Assembly: GCA_963210315.1 (NCBI GenBank)
Contig: OY723252.1
Span: 1,302,001 to 1,366,000 of the forward strand
From: Rhynchopus euleeides
Lineage: Eukaryota > Euglenozoa > Diplonemea > Diplonemida > Diplonemidae
DNA length: 64,000 bases
Direction: 5' to 3'
Part shown: positions 28,585 to 37,044 of the stretch, one piece after another
Layout of the letters: each line of letters opens with the position of its first letter
How positions within the stretch are numbered: position 1 is the stretch's first letter
Notes under the pieces: model-generated
The model's database searches: none
The model's input: the letters and a program-made list of their open reading frames with translations, nothing else
Told to the model about the DNA's origin: nothing
Translations under genes and position numbers: made by a program

Positions 28585-30726
28585 ATGCGGTTCTCGGTTG
28601 ACTCGCGTGGGGAGGGGGAGGTGTTCATTGACCCTGATGAGGAGCGCCCTGTGCCCCAGGCGGACCCGGTCCCTCGGGCAGAGGCAGCACCGACATCTCC
28701 GTCCCCCTCTGTCGTCATCGAAAAGTGGAGAGACAAGCGAGGAGGGGCGCGAGTGGCTATTGAGGACCTGGCAGAGGGGCTTGGTAATGCTCTTACGATG
28801 CCAGAACAGGTCGCCGCCCTGGGTGGGTCAGTGGCGGAGGGGGCCCCAGCAACGTGGGTGGTGGCGGTGACGGCCGCGGCGTGTGACCTGGGGTTTGACA
28901 TCGACGCTGACAAGCTTCTGCGCCTGGCGGTGGTGTGCGTCCGTCGAGCGCCCACACTCCGTCTGCTCCTCTCAGACCCCGACGAGTGGGCGGGGCGTAT
29001 GCTGGCTTCCGGGGGTGGCGAAGACGTGGACCAGGTGGCCCTCCGTGGGGTGGCGGTGGCCCTCGACGTCCACGCTGTGGTTTTTAGAGACAACCTCCCC
29101 CCTCTTCTCGTGGCCCCAGGTGAACCATGCCAAGCGCTTTTTGTGGGCGGCGTGGACGGGGGGTTCAAGCCGGTCACGGTGCCGGACCAGGTGGTGGAAC
29201 AGGTCACATACACGAAGTGTGTGGAGGTCGAGGTGCCGCAGGGCCCGGTTATCCCGGGGCGCGTGGATGTGTCGGGGTCACCGGGTTGCTGTCAGTTCTG
29301 TGCGTCGCTCTTCACCACGGCCGTGCACCATGGGGAGTGTGGTCACTGCTCGAGGATGGTGTGCCCGACCTGCTGTGAGCTGGGCGAAGACGACACCAGG
29401 TGCGTCTGCACGCCACTACCTCTGCCACGCGAGGACCAAGGGGTGGCCCCTCATCCGCCGGGGCAAGCGGAGCCCCCTCCTCCGCCCCCGGCGAGCACCG
29501 CACTGACAAAGGCTTTGCTGGAGGGCCGGGCCCCAGGGGGAGGGGACGGTCTGTCCAGGCTGCAACGGTCTTTGGGGATGCAGGAGTGCACGGGGTTCCG
29601 TTTCACACCAGGCGACTGCTTCTTCGATGCGGCGGCTTTCATTATGGGAGGCTCGGCGGCGGGCATGCGGAGGCTAGCCGTCCAGGCGGTGCTACGTGAC
29701 CCAGGCCTTTGTGCTCGGGCCGAGCCGAACAGCGAGTCCTGGGCTGCGGCCATGCGAGTCGAGGGTAGCCGGGACGAGGCTTCTTGGGCGGACCAGGTAG
29801 CAGTACATGGACTTGCGCTGGGGTCGGGGTGGGCTGTGGTGGTCCTATCTGATCAAGCGCCCCCCACGGTCCACCGCCCCCGGGTGAAGCCTTTCGTCGG
29901 AGTGCTTGGAGTCAAGCATCAGGGAAAGCACTACACCCCCCTTTTGGTGCCCCCACCTCTGGCGGAGGCAGTGTCTGCCCTCGCCCCCTCGCCGGTGTTG
30001 GGGCGGACTGGCTGTCCAGGGGGGGAGCAGGGCCTCCCCATGTGCCAGGTGCCGTCCCAGCCGTCGCGCCGCCGCTTTTACTGTGCCCGCTGTGCAGAGG
30101 CGGTGGATACCGCAGTCGAACACTGGCGTTGTTTCGGTTGCGATTGCAGGGCGTGTGGGGAATGCGTGGAGCAGGGGGAGACCTGTATGGATCTGGGGCC
30201 TCGGGACGCGGAGGAGCCGCCTGCGAGGGTCCCGCAGCCGCAGGACCAGGGTGATCCCCCTCGACGAGAAGGTGATCCCCCTCCTGCACCCACCGGCGCC
30301 CCGGCCACCGGCCGCTCCGACCCGACCGCCACCGAGGAAGGCTCCAACCCTGCGCAAGCACCAGCCACCTCGATGTCGTCGCAGCCGAAGCGGAAGCGGG
30401 AGTCGGCATCGCCGCAGCGTGGTCAGGAGATGGATGAGGACGACGGGGCCACGACGGTGGGGGAGTGGGAGGAGCAGTTCTGCCCCGACGTGCACCGACC
30501 GCAGGAGGAGCAGGAGGCGGCGCTCCGGGCCATTCAGGCTTGGTGGGCCGAGTTGGGGGATGACAAGGCCTCACAGGCGGAGGCGTACAACGTGGTCTGT
30601 TGTCGTCTGAGGGCGCGGGCAGGCAAGCGGGCGCGGGCGAGCCGGCCAGGGGCGCGGGGGTCTTCGCAGCGGAGTTCCCAGGGGTCCCAGAGCCAGGGGA
30701 GTAGGGCCGCCAGGGGAGCGAGATAG
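28585..30726 (+). CDS. OTU-like peptidase with two zinc-binding clusters
   Basis: 713 aa from the first in-frame ATG; the frame is open back to 28450 but has no earlier ATG, so a 5' exon is possible. Residues ~95-165 look like the second half of an OTU-like domain without its Cys box (LLRLAVVCVRRAP ... VALDVHAVVFRD). A first Cys/His cluster follows at ~232-275 (CCQFC ... CGHCSRMVCPTCC ... CVC). Residues ~335-455 form an OTU domain with candidate C345 (TPGDCFFDAA) and H449 (GKHYTPL). A second cluster comes at ~495-540 (YCARCAE ... CFGCDCRACGECVEQ). The tail is Pro/Gln- and Arg-rich, with a predicted acidic helix. The duplicated OTU halves suggest a dead plus live pair. The flanks (31-bp repeats) suggest element origin. 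Confidence 0.65.
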   Translation: MRFSVDSRGEGEVFIDPDEERPVPQADPVPRAEAAPTSPSPSVVIEKWRDKRGGARVAIEDLAEGLGNALTMPEQVAALGGSVAEGAPATWVVAVTAAACDLGFDIDADKLLRLAVVCVRRAPTLRLLLSDPDEWAGRMLASGGGEDVDQVALRGVAVALDVHAVVFRDNLPPLLVAPGEPCQALFVGGVDGGFKPVTVPDQVVEQVTYTKCVEVEVPQGPVIPGRVDVSGSPGCCQFCASLFTTAVHHGECGHCSRMVCPTCCELGEDDTRCVCTPLPLPREDQGVAPHPPGQAEPPPPPPASTALTKALLEGRAPGGGDGLSRLQRSLGMQECTGFRFTPGDCFFDAAAFIMGGSAAGMRRLAVQAVLRDPGLCARAEPNSESWAAAMRVEGSRDEASWADQVAVHGLALGSGWAVVVLSDQAPPTVHRPRVKPFVGVLGVKHQGKHYTPLLVPPPLAEAVSALAPSPVLGRTGCPGGEQGLPMCQVPSQPSRRRFYCARCAEAVDTAVEHWRCFGCDCRACGECVEQGETCMDLGPRDAEEPPARVPQPQDQGDPPRREGDPPPAPTGAPATGRSDPTATEEGSNPAQAPATSMSSQPKRKRESASPQRGQEMDEDDGATTVGEWEEQFCPDVHRPQEEQEAALRAIQAWWAELGDDKASQAEAYNVVCCRLRARAGKRARASRPGARGSSQRSSQGSQSQGSRAARGAR

Positions 30727-31190
30727 CCGTAGGTCGGCTCCCCCCCCACCCCCCCCCCCCCCCCCCCCTACCCCCCTCTTTCCTTTCGCCCCTCCCCCCC
30801 CCCCTCCCGTTCCCCACCCCCGTGCCCCCTTCCCCTTTCTTCCGGTGAATGCGCCAGCGGAGTCGGTCCACGCCCTCGCTGTCAGTCGCTTTCGCCTCTC
30901 CCCCCCTGCCCCCCCCCCCCCCCCTTTACCTCGCCCCCTTTTCCCCTCACCAGCGGGCTGCCCCTTGTGAATGGTAGATTTGCCTACAGCCCCTTGTTCA
31001 TGCCGCCAGCACGGAGCCCCACGCAGCTCAACCCCGGCCAGTGCGCGGTTTGTTTGCCCTAGAGCTTTGTTGTTTGTGTAGTTCATGTTACAGTGCTAAG
31101 AGCCCGTAGAAGCAAAAGTAGAACCTGCTGCGCTAGCCCCACCAAGCAGCCACAGTACGACAGGACGCGCGCAGGCACCGGGCCCCCTCT
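30727..31190. other. C-tract-rich 3' flank, no gene
   Basis: Poly-C and pyrimidine runs (30740-30930) are followed by unique sequence with no supported frame. It may hold the 3' UTR of the OTU gene; no clear polyadenylation signal is identified. Confidence 0.4.
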
Positions 31191-31715
31191 CCTAAAAAAA
31201 AAGGTTCGCCCTAATGAATTTGGGACCCCCAAAAATCGACTTTTTGGGGACATTTAGGTACCCTCTTGCACCGTCTTGTATCTCTAAATGCTCGAATTTT
31301 GCCCTCAAAAACGCATTTCAATATTTCCCAGGTGCAGCCGAGTAGTTAGGCGTTTTTGGAACACGGTTTTCCTGAAAACCCCCCCAGGGCCCCCCTGCAG
31401 GCCTGAAAGCCCACCAAAAAATCAGGAACCCAAAAAAACCCATTTTTTGGACAACTACGGGTACAAGACGGTCATATGTGGCCCAAAAGTGGTTTTTTTG
31501 GCCTGTTTTTGGGGTTTTTCACCCATTTTGGGGTCCAAGACGGTCCTTTCTGACCGTCTTGAGGTCCTGTACCCAGCTGTGGTGCCTGCCTGCTGTTTCC
31601 TTGGGAACAAGGAAGGATTTCCGTCTGTTCCTTGGTACAAGACGGTCATATGTGGCCCAAAAGTGGGTTTTTTGGCCAATTTTTGGGGGTTTTCACCCAT
31701 TTTGGGGTCCAAGAC
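31191..31715. repeat. Scaffold repeat with AAGACGGTC words; internal direct duplication
   Basis: A ~90-bp segment (GTACAAGACGGTCATATGTGG ... GGGGTCCAAGACGGTCCTT) occurs at 31461-31551 and 31635-31725, with an inverted GACCGTCTT at 31551. GGTTCGCCCT (31203) also occurs at 28457. The second copy runs directly into array 2. Non-coding. Confidence 0.65.
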
Positions 31716-31717
31716 GG

Positions 31718-32705
31718 TCCTTACAGGTGGTTACATGCCATTCCGAAGTGGTTACAGGTGGTTACATGCCATCTTGAGGTGGTTACAGGTGGTTACATGC
31801 CGTCTTGGGGTGGTTACAGGTGGTTACATGCCATCTTGAGGTGGTTACAGGTGGTTACATGCCGTTCCGAGGTGGTTACAGGTGGTTACATGCCTTTCTG
31901 AGGTGGTTACAGGTGGTGACATGCCGTTCCGAGGTGGTTACAGGTGGTTACATGCCGTCTTGAGGTGGTTACAGGTGGTTACATGCCGTTCCGAGGTGGT
32001 TACAGGTGGTTACATGCCTTTCCGAGGTGGTTACAGGTGGTTACATGCCGTTCCGAGGTGGTTACAGGTGGTTACATGCCGTCTTGGGGTGGTTACAGGT
32101 GGTTACATGCCGTCTTGAGGTGGTTACAGGTGGTTACATGCCGTTCCGAGGTGGTTACAGGTGGTTACATGCCTTTCCGAGGTGGTTACAGGTGGTTACA
32201 TGCCGTTCCGAGGTGGTTACAGGTGGTTACATGCCATCTTGAGGTGGTTACAGGTGGTTACATGCCGTTCCGAGGTGGTTACAGGTGGTTACATGCCTTT
32301 CCGAGGTGGTTACAGGTGGTTACATGCCGTTCCGAGGTGGTTACAGGTGGTTACATGCCATCTTGAGGTGGTTACAGGTGGTTACATGCCGTTCCGAGGT
32401 GGTTACAGGTGGTTACATGCCTTTCCGAGGTGGTTACAGGTGGTTACATGCCGTCTTGGGGTGGTTACAGGTGGTTACATGCCGTTCCGAGGTGGTTACA
32501 GGTGGTTACATGCCATTCTGGGGTGGTTACAGGTGGTTACGTGCCGTTCCGAGGTGGTTACAGGTGGTTACATGCCGTCTTGAGGTGGTTACAGGTGGTT
32601 ACATGCCATTCCGAGGTGGTTACATGCTGTTCTGGGGTGGTGACAGGTGGTTACATGCCGTCTTGAGGTGGTTACAGGTGGTTACATGCCATTCCGAGGT
32701 GGTTA
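31718..32705. repeat. 31-bp satellite array 2, about 32 units
   Basis: Each unit has AGGTGGTTAC twice in tandem, then ATGCC, then a 6-bp spacer (GTTCCG, GTCTTG, TTTCCG, ATCTTG). The unit layout equals array 1 read on the opposite strand, but the repeated word differs. It ends ~490 bp upstream of the USP gene. ORFs across it (VVTGGYMP-type) are artefacts. Confidence 0.95.
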
Positions 32706-32707
32706 CA

Positions 32708-32945
32708 TGGTCTCCGGTGAGTCTCCGGAGTCGATCTGGAGTCTCCGGTGAATCTCCGGAGTCGGTACGGAGTCTCCGGTGAGTCTCCGGAGTCGATCCG
32801 GAGTCTCCGCGGAGTCTCCGGTGTCGTTCTGGAGTCGTTCTGGAGTCTCCGGAGTCGGTCCGGAGTCTCCGGAGTCGATCTGGAGTCTCCGCGGAGTCTC
32901 CGGTGAGTCTCCGGAGTCGTTCCGGAGTCTCCGCGGAGATGGTTA
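32708..32945. repeat. CTCCGGAGTC array
   Basis: Around 20 copies of GGAGTC/GACTCC-type words built on TCTCCGGAGTCG, immediately after array 2. It is followed by one last GGTTACCTGCC / GGTTACATT unit (32940-32968), so the CTCCGGAGTC block appears to have been inserted into the edge of array 2. Confidence 0.85.
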
Positions 32946-33195
32946 CCTGCCATTCTGAGGTGGTTACATTGTCGGTTTGGCACTGTTGCTTTGTTGCACA
33001 GACGGGTGTCTAATCGAATCGCGACGATGGTTCAGGTCGCGCATCTGTGTTCCTGGTGGTCGGCCCTCTGACCGTGTCCGACAGTCACGACAAGTCCCCG
33101 GTGAGGTCACCCAAGGTCCACAACTTCGTCTGAAACGTGCCAAAACGGCCAAAATAATTTTCGTGACACTTTTTTTAGCTGACAAGGAGGGGGTT

Positions 33196-35064
33196 ATGCC
33201 TTCTCTAGTGAATGGGAAGTGGCAGATGGACCGGTGCGTGGCTGAGCTGAGGCAGCAGCTCAGTGAGGTTGAGCTCAGGTGCGGACGGCGGTCAGCGCAG
33301 GCGGATGCGGTCGCGACGCCGGTGTCTCCTGCACCCTCCGTGCCATGCTGCAAGGTGTGTGGGGAGACCTGCACGAAGAAGGGGACCCCCTTTGTGAGTT
33401 TGGCTTCGCATGCCGCTTCGGCGCACGGCCTCACCTGGGAGGAGTACTGTGCGCATCCGGGTTCCTGCGTGTCGACGGAGGGCAAGCGGAAGCGCAGCAG
33501 CAGCACCACCAGGAGCACGCCTGTGCCGGAGGATGACCCTGGCTCATTGGATTCGGTGACGGAGCGTGATTCGGAGGCGGAGTATGACTTGGAGAGGGAG
33601 CTCGGTGGCAGCGATTTTCCTGGACATTGCGCAGATGACGACGGTGCGCCGCTCCCTCCAGGGCACCCCTCCCACTCCAGAACCACCGGCAGCCCGCGGA
33701 AGCGCCCGAGGGTGACCCCTGTGACATCGCCTGCCTCTCGCAAACCCGCATCTCCTCCGCATACCCCCTTCCGCATGGTTGCAGCCTGGTGGTCCTTCCC
33801 GCGGACGGCTGACGGTAAGGGAGCAAACACATGCTTCATGGCAGCCTGCCTGCAGCTGCTCCGCCCCTGCATCGACGTCATCAGGTCCGAACCGAAGTGC
33901 ACCGCCTGCGAGACGACGATGTACCCCCTGCTCTCCTTCCTGAAGAACATGTGCCGTGGGAAGGGATCGGAACAGAACCTCGATGGCCTCCGACAGCTCT
34001 CCCGGGAGTCCGGGAGAGCTGTCTTCGAGGAGATGGAAAGGGATGTGGGCGAGGCCCACAGCCTCCTGAAGCGGAAGCAGCAGTGCCTTGCGCATTTCCT
34101 GGGAGAGTTGCTGCAGATCCTGTCCGCCGAGTGGTGGGAATGGAGACGGTGCGGCCCACAGAACCGGCGCCCCGTGTGCACCCTCCCCATCCACTTTACC
34201 GACGTGCAGGGTAAATGCGGGACGTGCGGCGCCCCCACCAGCGCCAACCAGCACCAGGGGTGGTACGTGAAGGGGAGCCCTGAGAGGTTCCAGACCCTGC
34301 AGGTGCTTGTGGATTCTGCGATGCGATGCGAGACGAGCACCGCATTCACATGTGCGGACAAGAGCTGCCTGGGGAGATGCAGCACCACGACGACCACGAT
34401 GTTTGTCGGGGGAACGCTGCTGCTGTGGGTGACGCGGCTGACTGACAAGGGCGGTGGCCACACCTTCCTGTCGTCACAATGCGATGTGCCGCTGCAGCTC
34501 GAAATCGCCGACATCTTCGGGTCGGTCAGGAGGGCGACCTTCACCCTTGGTGCCTGCGCGGTGCACTCCGGGGGGGTGAGTGGCGGGCACTACACCTGCT
34601 ACTCCTACAGTCCTGCGGCGAAGGCCATGTTTCTGCACGACGACGCGTACACGAAGCAGGTGGACATCGCGGAGTCCCTCGAAGTGATGCGGACACACGG
34701 CGTCATGTTCCGGTACGACCGGACACCGGACAGCTGCACCCATGAGTTCCGCACCTCGTGGGTGGGGCTGCTTGAATTGCTGCGGACTGCCGAGGAGGAA
34801 TCCCACGTCAACGTCAACAGGATGTTCCCCCCTGAACAGCGCCAGCAGCAGGAGGAGGAGGAGAGGCGGCAGCGGGAGCTAAAGAGGCAGAAGGAGGAGC
34901 AGGAGCGGCTACGCCGTCAGGGCAAGCATGGTGGTAAGGGTAGCAAGGGTGGCAAGGGCGGTAAGGGTGGCAAGGGCGGCAAGGGTGGCAAGGGCGGGAA
35001 GAAAGGTGGGAAGGGTGGCAAGAAGGGTGGTAAGGGCGGGAAGAAGGGGCAGCAGTCGTCGTGA
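33196..35064 (+). CDS. USP-type (C19) deubiquitinase with N-terminal zinc finger
   Basis: 622 aa from ATG 33196; the frame is open further upstream but lacks an ATG. Residues ~50-85 are a C2H2-like finger (CCKVCGETC ... LASHAASAH). A Pro/Ser/charged linker follows. The peptidase starts near 195 with the Cys box around C213 (GANTCFMAACLQLL) and ends with the His box H465 (SGGHYTCYSYS) and a downstream HDDAYTK. The final strand of the fold is VMFRYDRT. Cys-pair insertions (CTACE, CGTCGAP, CADKSCLGRC) fit the USP zinc ribbon. It should cleave ubiquitin or a ubiquitin-like tag. The tail is a Gln/Glu/Arg helix and then a Lys-Gly repeat of ~45 residues, likely nucleic-acid binding. Catalytic residues are intact. 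The setting beside satellite array 2 suggests mobile-element cargo. Confidence 0.8.
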   Translation: MPSLVNGKWQMDRCVAELRQQLSEVELRCGRRSAQADAVATPVSPAPSVPCCKVCGETCTKKGTPFVSLASHAASAHGLTWEEYCAHPGSCVSTEGKRKRSSSTTRSTPVPEDDPGSLDSVTERDSEAEYDLERELGGSDFPGHCADDDGAPLPPGHPSHSRTTGSPRKRPRVTPVTSPASRKPASPPHTPFRMVAAWWSFPRTADGKGANTCFMAACLQLLRPCIDVIRSEPKCTACETTMYPLLSFLKNMCRGKGSEQNLDGLRQLSRESGRAVFEEMERDVGEAHSLLKRKQQCLAHFLGELLQILSAEWWEWRRCGPQNRRPVCTLPIHFTDVQGKCGTCGAPTSANQHQGWYVKGSPERFQTLQVLVDSAMRCETSTAFTCADKSCLGRCSTTTTTMFVGGTLLLWVTRLTDKGGGHTFLSSQCDVPLQLEIADIFGSVRRATFTLGACAVHSGGVSGGHYTCYSYSPAAKAMFLHDDAYTKQVDIAESLEVMRTHGVMFRYDRTPDSCTHEFRTSWVGLLELLRTAEEESHVNVNRMFPPEQRQQQEEEERRQRELKRQKEEQERLRRQGKHGGKGSKGGKGGKGGKGGKGGKGGKKGGKGGKKGGKGGKKGQQSS

Positions 35065-35271
35065 AGCCGCACAAGAGGCACGAGGGGTTCTATGTGTATT
35101 CTGCCAGTCCCTACCCGAGACTGCAGGCATTTTCATGCTTGCTGACCCCCATTCCAATGAGTGACTGCGAGTGTGTGTTTCGAACAGCTTCCAGTGTTGT
35201 TTATCTCCTCAGGGCCTGTCTTCTGGCAGCCAAGGGTGCTTTGCTCCTGTTGACCTGTGTTTCGTATTCAT
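35065..35271. repeat. 3' flank of the USP gene, homologous to 54885-54995
   Basis: The phrase GGCAGCCAAGGGTGCTTTGCTCCTG (35225) matches GGCAGCCGAGGGTTCTTTGCTCCTG (54935), and similarity runs to CGTATTCA. At 54996 the similarity continues without a break into sequence found here only after 37018, so the 35272-37010 element was inserted into this repeat. Confidence 0.65.
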
Positions 35272-35742
35272 TAGAGGGCGGACCGTCAGCCCAGGGTGGA
35301 TGCGCCAAAAAATCCATTGTGCTCAAAAGTGCCTGTAGACCCCAAAATCGGCCCCAGATAGGTCATATGGGGGTCTGTGACCCTGTCGGACCCTGTCGGG
35401 GTGCCGTTTTTTCAAGTGTTAACGTTTTTTTTGTCATTTTTGGTGCCCCTGATTTACCCCTTTTTCACTACGCACAAACTACGCAATCTGGGGGGGGGGT
35501 CTCGCTTTTTGGTCCCCCCCCAGTTTTTTTTGGTCCCCCTTTCTGTGTGGCTACTGAGACAGGACTGGAGGCACTGCGCTGACCGAGCAAAAAATTATTG
35601 CCAGAACTCACTATACACCGTACGAAAGAACGCACGACATGTGGGGCGGGACTCCAGAAACACCTGGGCAAGGTTGCCCCATGCCCAGAAACACCTGAGA
35701 AGGAAGTGAGTTCCAGGAGCCGCGTAGAACACCCTCGAGATT

Positions 35743-36060
35743 GTGAATGATGATACGATCACAGCCTTCAGGGCGATGCGAGGTGCCACCCTGAAGGTGG
35801 CCCTTGACATCAAGGAGAGCGTCGGCCGAGGGGTCGACGAAAAGCTGAAGAAGGCGCTACTGGCACTGGATCCCGCGGGGTATACGGAGGTCACCGCCAC
35901 ACAGGCAACCTCCGCTGACAACGTCCAGGAGACGTTATCCGAGGGGATCACAACGGCACTAGAGATCTGTGTCACGGGATCCAGGCGCCCACTCTCCCTC
36001 GACGGTCTGGGGATTGTTGTTGGGTATGGTGTCGTTTCCTGCAGCTGCAAAAAAGCGTAG
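35743..36060 (+). CDS. Small unknown ORF inside nested element (partial)
   Basis: Up to 105 codons; no ATG at the open end (GTG at 35743), and the first in-frame ATG is 35776. It reads as an amphipathic protein (GATLKVALDIKESVGRGVDEKLKKALLAL) with biased but coding-like composition, and ends SCSCKKA. It may be an exon or a decayed gene of the inserted unit. Followed by two copies of a ~50-bp phrase (ttaatgatgcgttgaYgctt) at 36081-36180. Confidence 0.35.
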   Translation: MNDDTITAFRAMRGATLKVALDIKESVGRGVDEKLKKALLALDPAGYTEVTATQATSADNVQETLSEGITTALEICVTGSRRPLSLDGLGIVVGYGVVSCSCKKA

Positions 36061-36140
36061 CAACTGTGCTTCCTTCTTCCTTAATGATGCGTTGACGCTT
36101 CCACCCGGAGGAGCTGAAGCAGGCACCGCTTAATGATGCG

Positions 36141-36347
36141 TTGATGCTTCCACCCGACGAGCTGAAGCAGGCACCGCGCCAAAGGGCACCCCCAAAGAGA
36201 CCTGCAAAGACTGCGTCGAAACCCGCACCGAAGGCTGCCAGCGCTGCAGCACCTGAAGAACCTGCAGCACCTGCAGCACCTGAAGCGCCTGCACCCTCAC
36301 TGACCCCGGAACAGCAAGAACTCCTTGAGTTTGGGGTCCCGGCATAG
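36141..36347 (+). CDS. Ala/Pro/Lys-rich ORF, unknown
   Basis: 68 aa, MMLPPDELKQAPRQ..., with PAKTASKPAPKAASAA and an acidic end (TPEQQELLEFG). It sits in the same nested insertion as the preceding ORF. Composition resembles a histone-like or linker segment, but the short length and the duplicated start region make it uncertain. Confidence 0.3.
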   Translation: MMLPPDELKQAPRQRAPPKRPAKTASKPAPKAASAAAPEEPAAPAAPEAPAPSLTPEQQELLEFGVPA

Positions 36348-36459
36348 AGACAGAGAATGGCTGAGTAAATCAAAAAATGAGACCCCCCCCCCCTTTTCAC
36401 TACGCACAAACTACGCAATATGGGGTCGTCAGGGGCACCAATTTTAGGGCTGTTTCCCT

Positions 36460-36660
36460 TAGGGTTTTGCTGAAGACAAGGCCAAATAGTCAGTAAAAAA
36501 CGTTAACACTTCACCAGAAGTGGTTACCAGGCCAGTTAGACCCCCAAAACATGTTTTTATGGGAGATGTGCTATGTAACAAAACGTTAACACCCAAAGAA
36601 ACGTCGCCCAGGGGGTATTTCTGACCTTCCTTTGGGTGTTAACGTTTTGTTACGCGGTTC
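36460..36660. repeat. Scaffold repeat with CGTTAAC words
   Basis: Aligned with 12700-12880: the text around CCAGTTAGACCCCCAAAACATG and GTCGCCCAGGGGGTATTTCTG is shared. Three CGTTAAC words here sit where the other copy has ATCGGTC(A/G)C words. Non-coding. Confidence 0.7.
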
Positions 36661-36715
36661 TGTGACTGTTCAGCTGCATTCTCATGGTTGTCGATTGCAG
36701 GGGGATCCGCTGGCG

Positions 36716-36787
36716 CCGCAAAGTCGCTCGCCGGAGAGCGGGGCTGCCGCGAAGCGGCGCCCCGCGACCGGCAGAGCGACTTTGCGG
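36716..36787. repeat. 72-bp GC-rich hairpin
   Basis: 14-bp outer stem CCGCAAAGTCGCTC / GAGCGACTTTGCGG, an imperfect inner stem (GCGGGGC / GCCCCGC) and the loop GCCGCGAAGCGGC. Similar GGGGGCTCCGCCCCC hairpins occur at 42028 and 63510. It could act in RNA or be a mini-element. Confidence 0.7.
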
Positions 36788-37044
36788 TGATGGCGGATTC
36801 CTCTGTAAGTCGGCAGTATGGCTCTCAATTTGCCACTTGCGAGAAGACTAGGTTTGAGGCTTCTGGGCTGGCAGTGTTGTGTCTCTGCTTTCTCGTTTGG
36901 GTTCCTTGCTGAGAAGTGACTACCACCTTTTCTTCGAAAATCGCATTGTCTCCAAGTATTTGTTGTTGCTTTTTGATCCCAGCAAAATTTGCTGAACGGT
37001 CCCTCCTCTATATTCATCCGATGCAGGAGACCTACTGATGCAGT

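Larger units (their letters stand above)
35441..36442. mobile_element. TGGTGCCCCTGA-ended element with a nested 906-bp insertion
   Basis: Ends TGGTGCCCCTGA and TCAGGGGCACCA, with ATTTT on both outer sides. Inside, a 26-bp direct repeat (35462-35487 and 36394-36419, core CACTACGCACAAACTACGCA) brackets 35488-36393. The 71-bp copy at 59620-59690 has the same ends and a single copy of the 26-bp word, so it shows the state before the inner insertion, or after its loss. Confidence 0.75.
35272..37010. mobile_element. 1.74-kb TIR element with 7-bp target duplication
   Basis: Ends TAGAGGGCGGACCG and CGGTCCCTCCTCTA (14-bp inverted ends, two mismatches), flanked by TATTCAT on both sides (35265-35271 and 37011-37017). 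The unoccupied arrangement is visible at 54985-55010. Inside are GTTAACGTTTT words near both ends, a nested TGGTGCCCCTGA element, an Ala/Pro-rich ORF and a hairpin. The 7-bp (possibly 8-bp) duplication and short ends are compatible with the hAT superfamily. No transposase is encoded, so it is non-autonomous; the hAT-like gene at 6112-10173 is a possible source of activity. Confidence 0.75.

Noticed and set aside
27712-30726. A single gene joining 27712-28419 and 28585-30726 by an intron
   Set aside because: The plausible GT donors near 28396-28407 are phase 0, and the AG acceptors at 28522, 28525 and 28528 all require phase 1.
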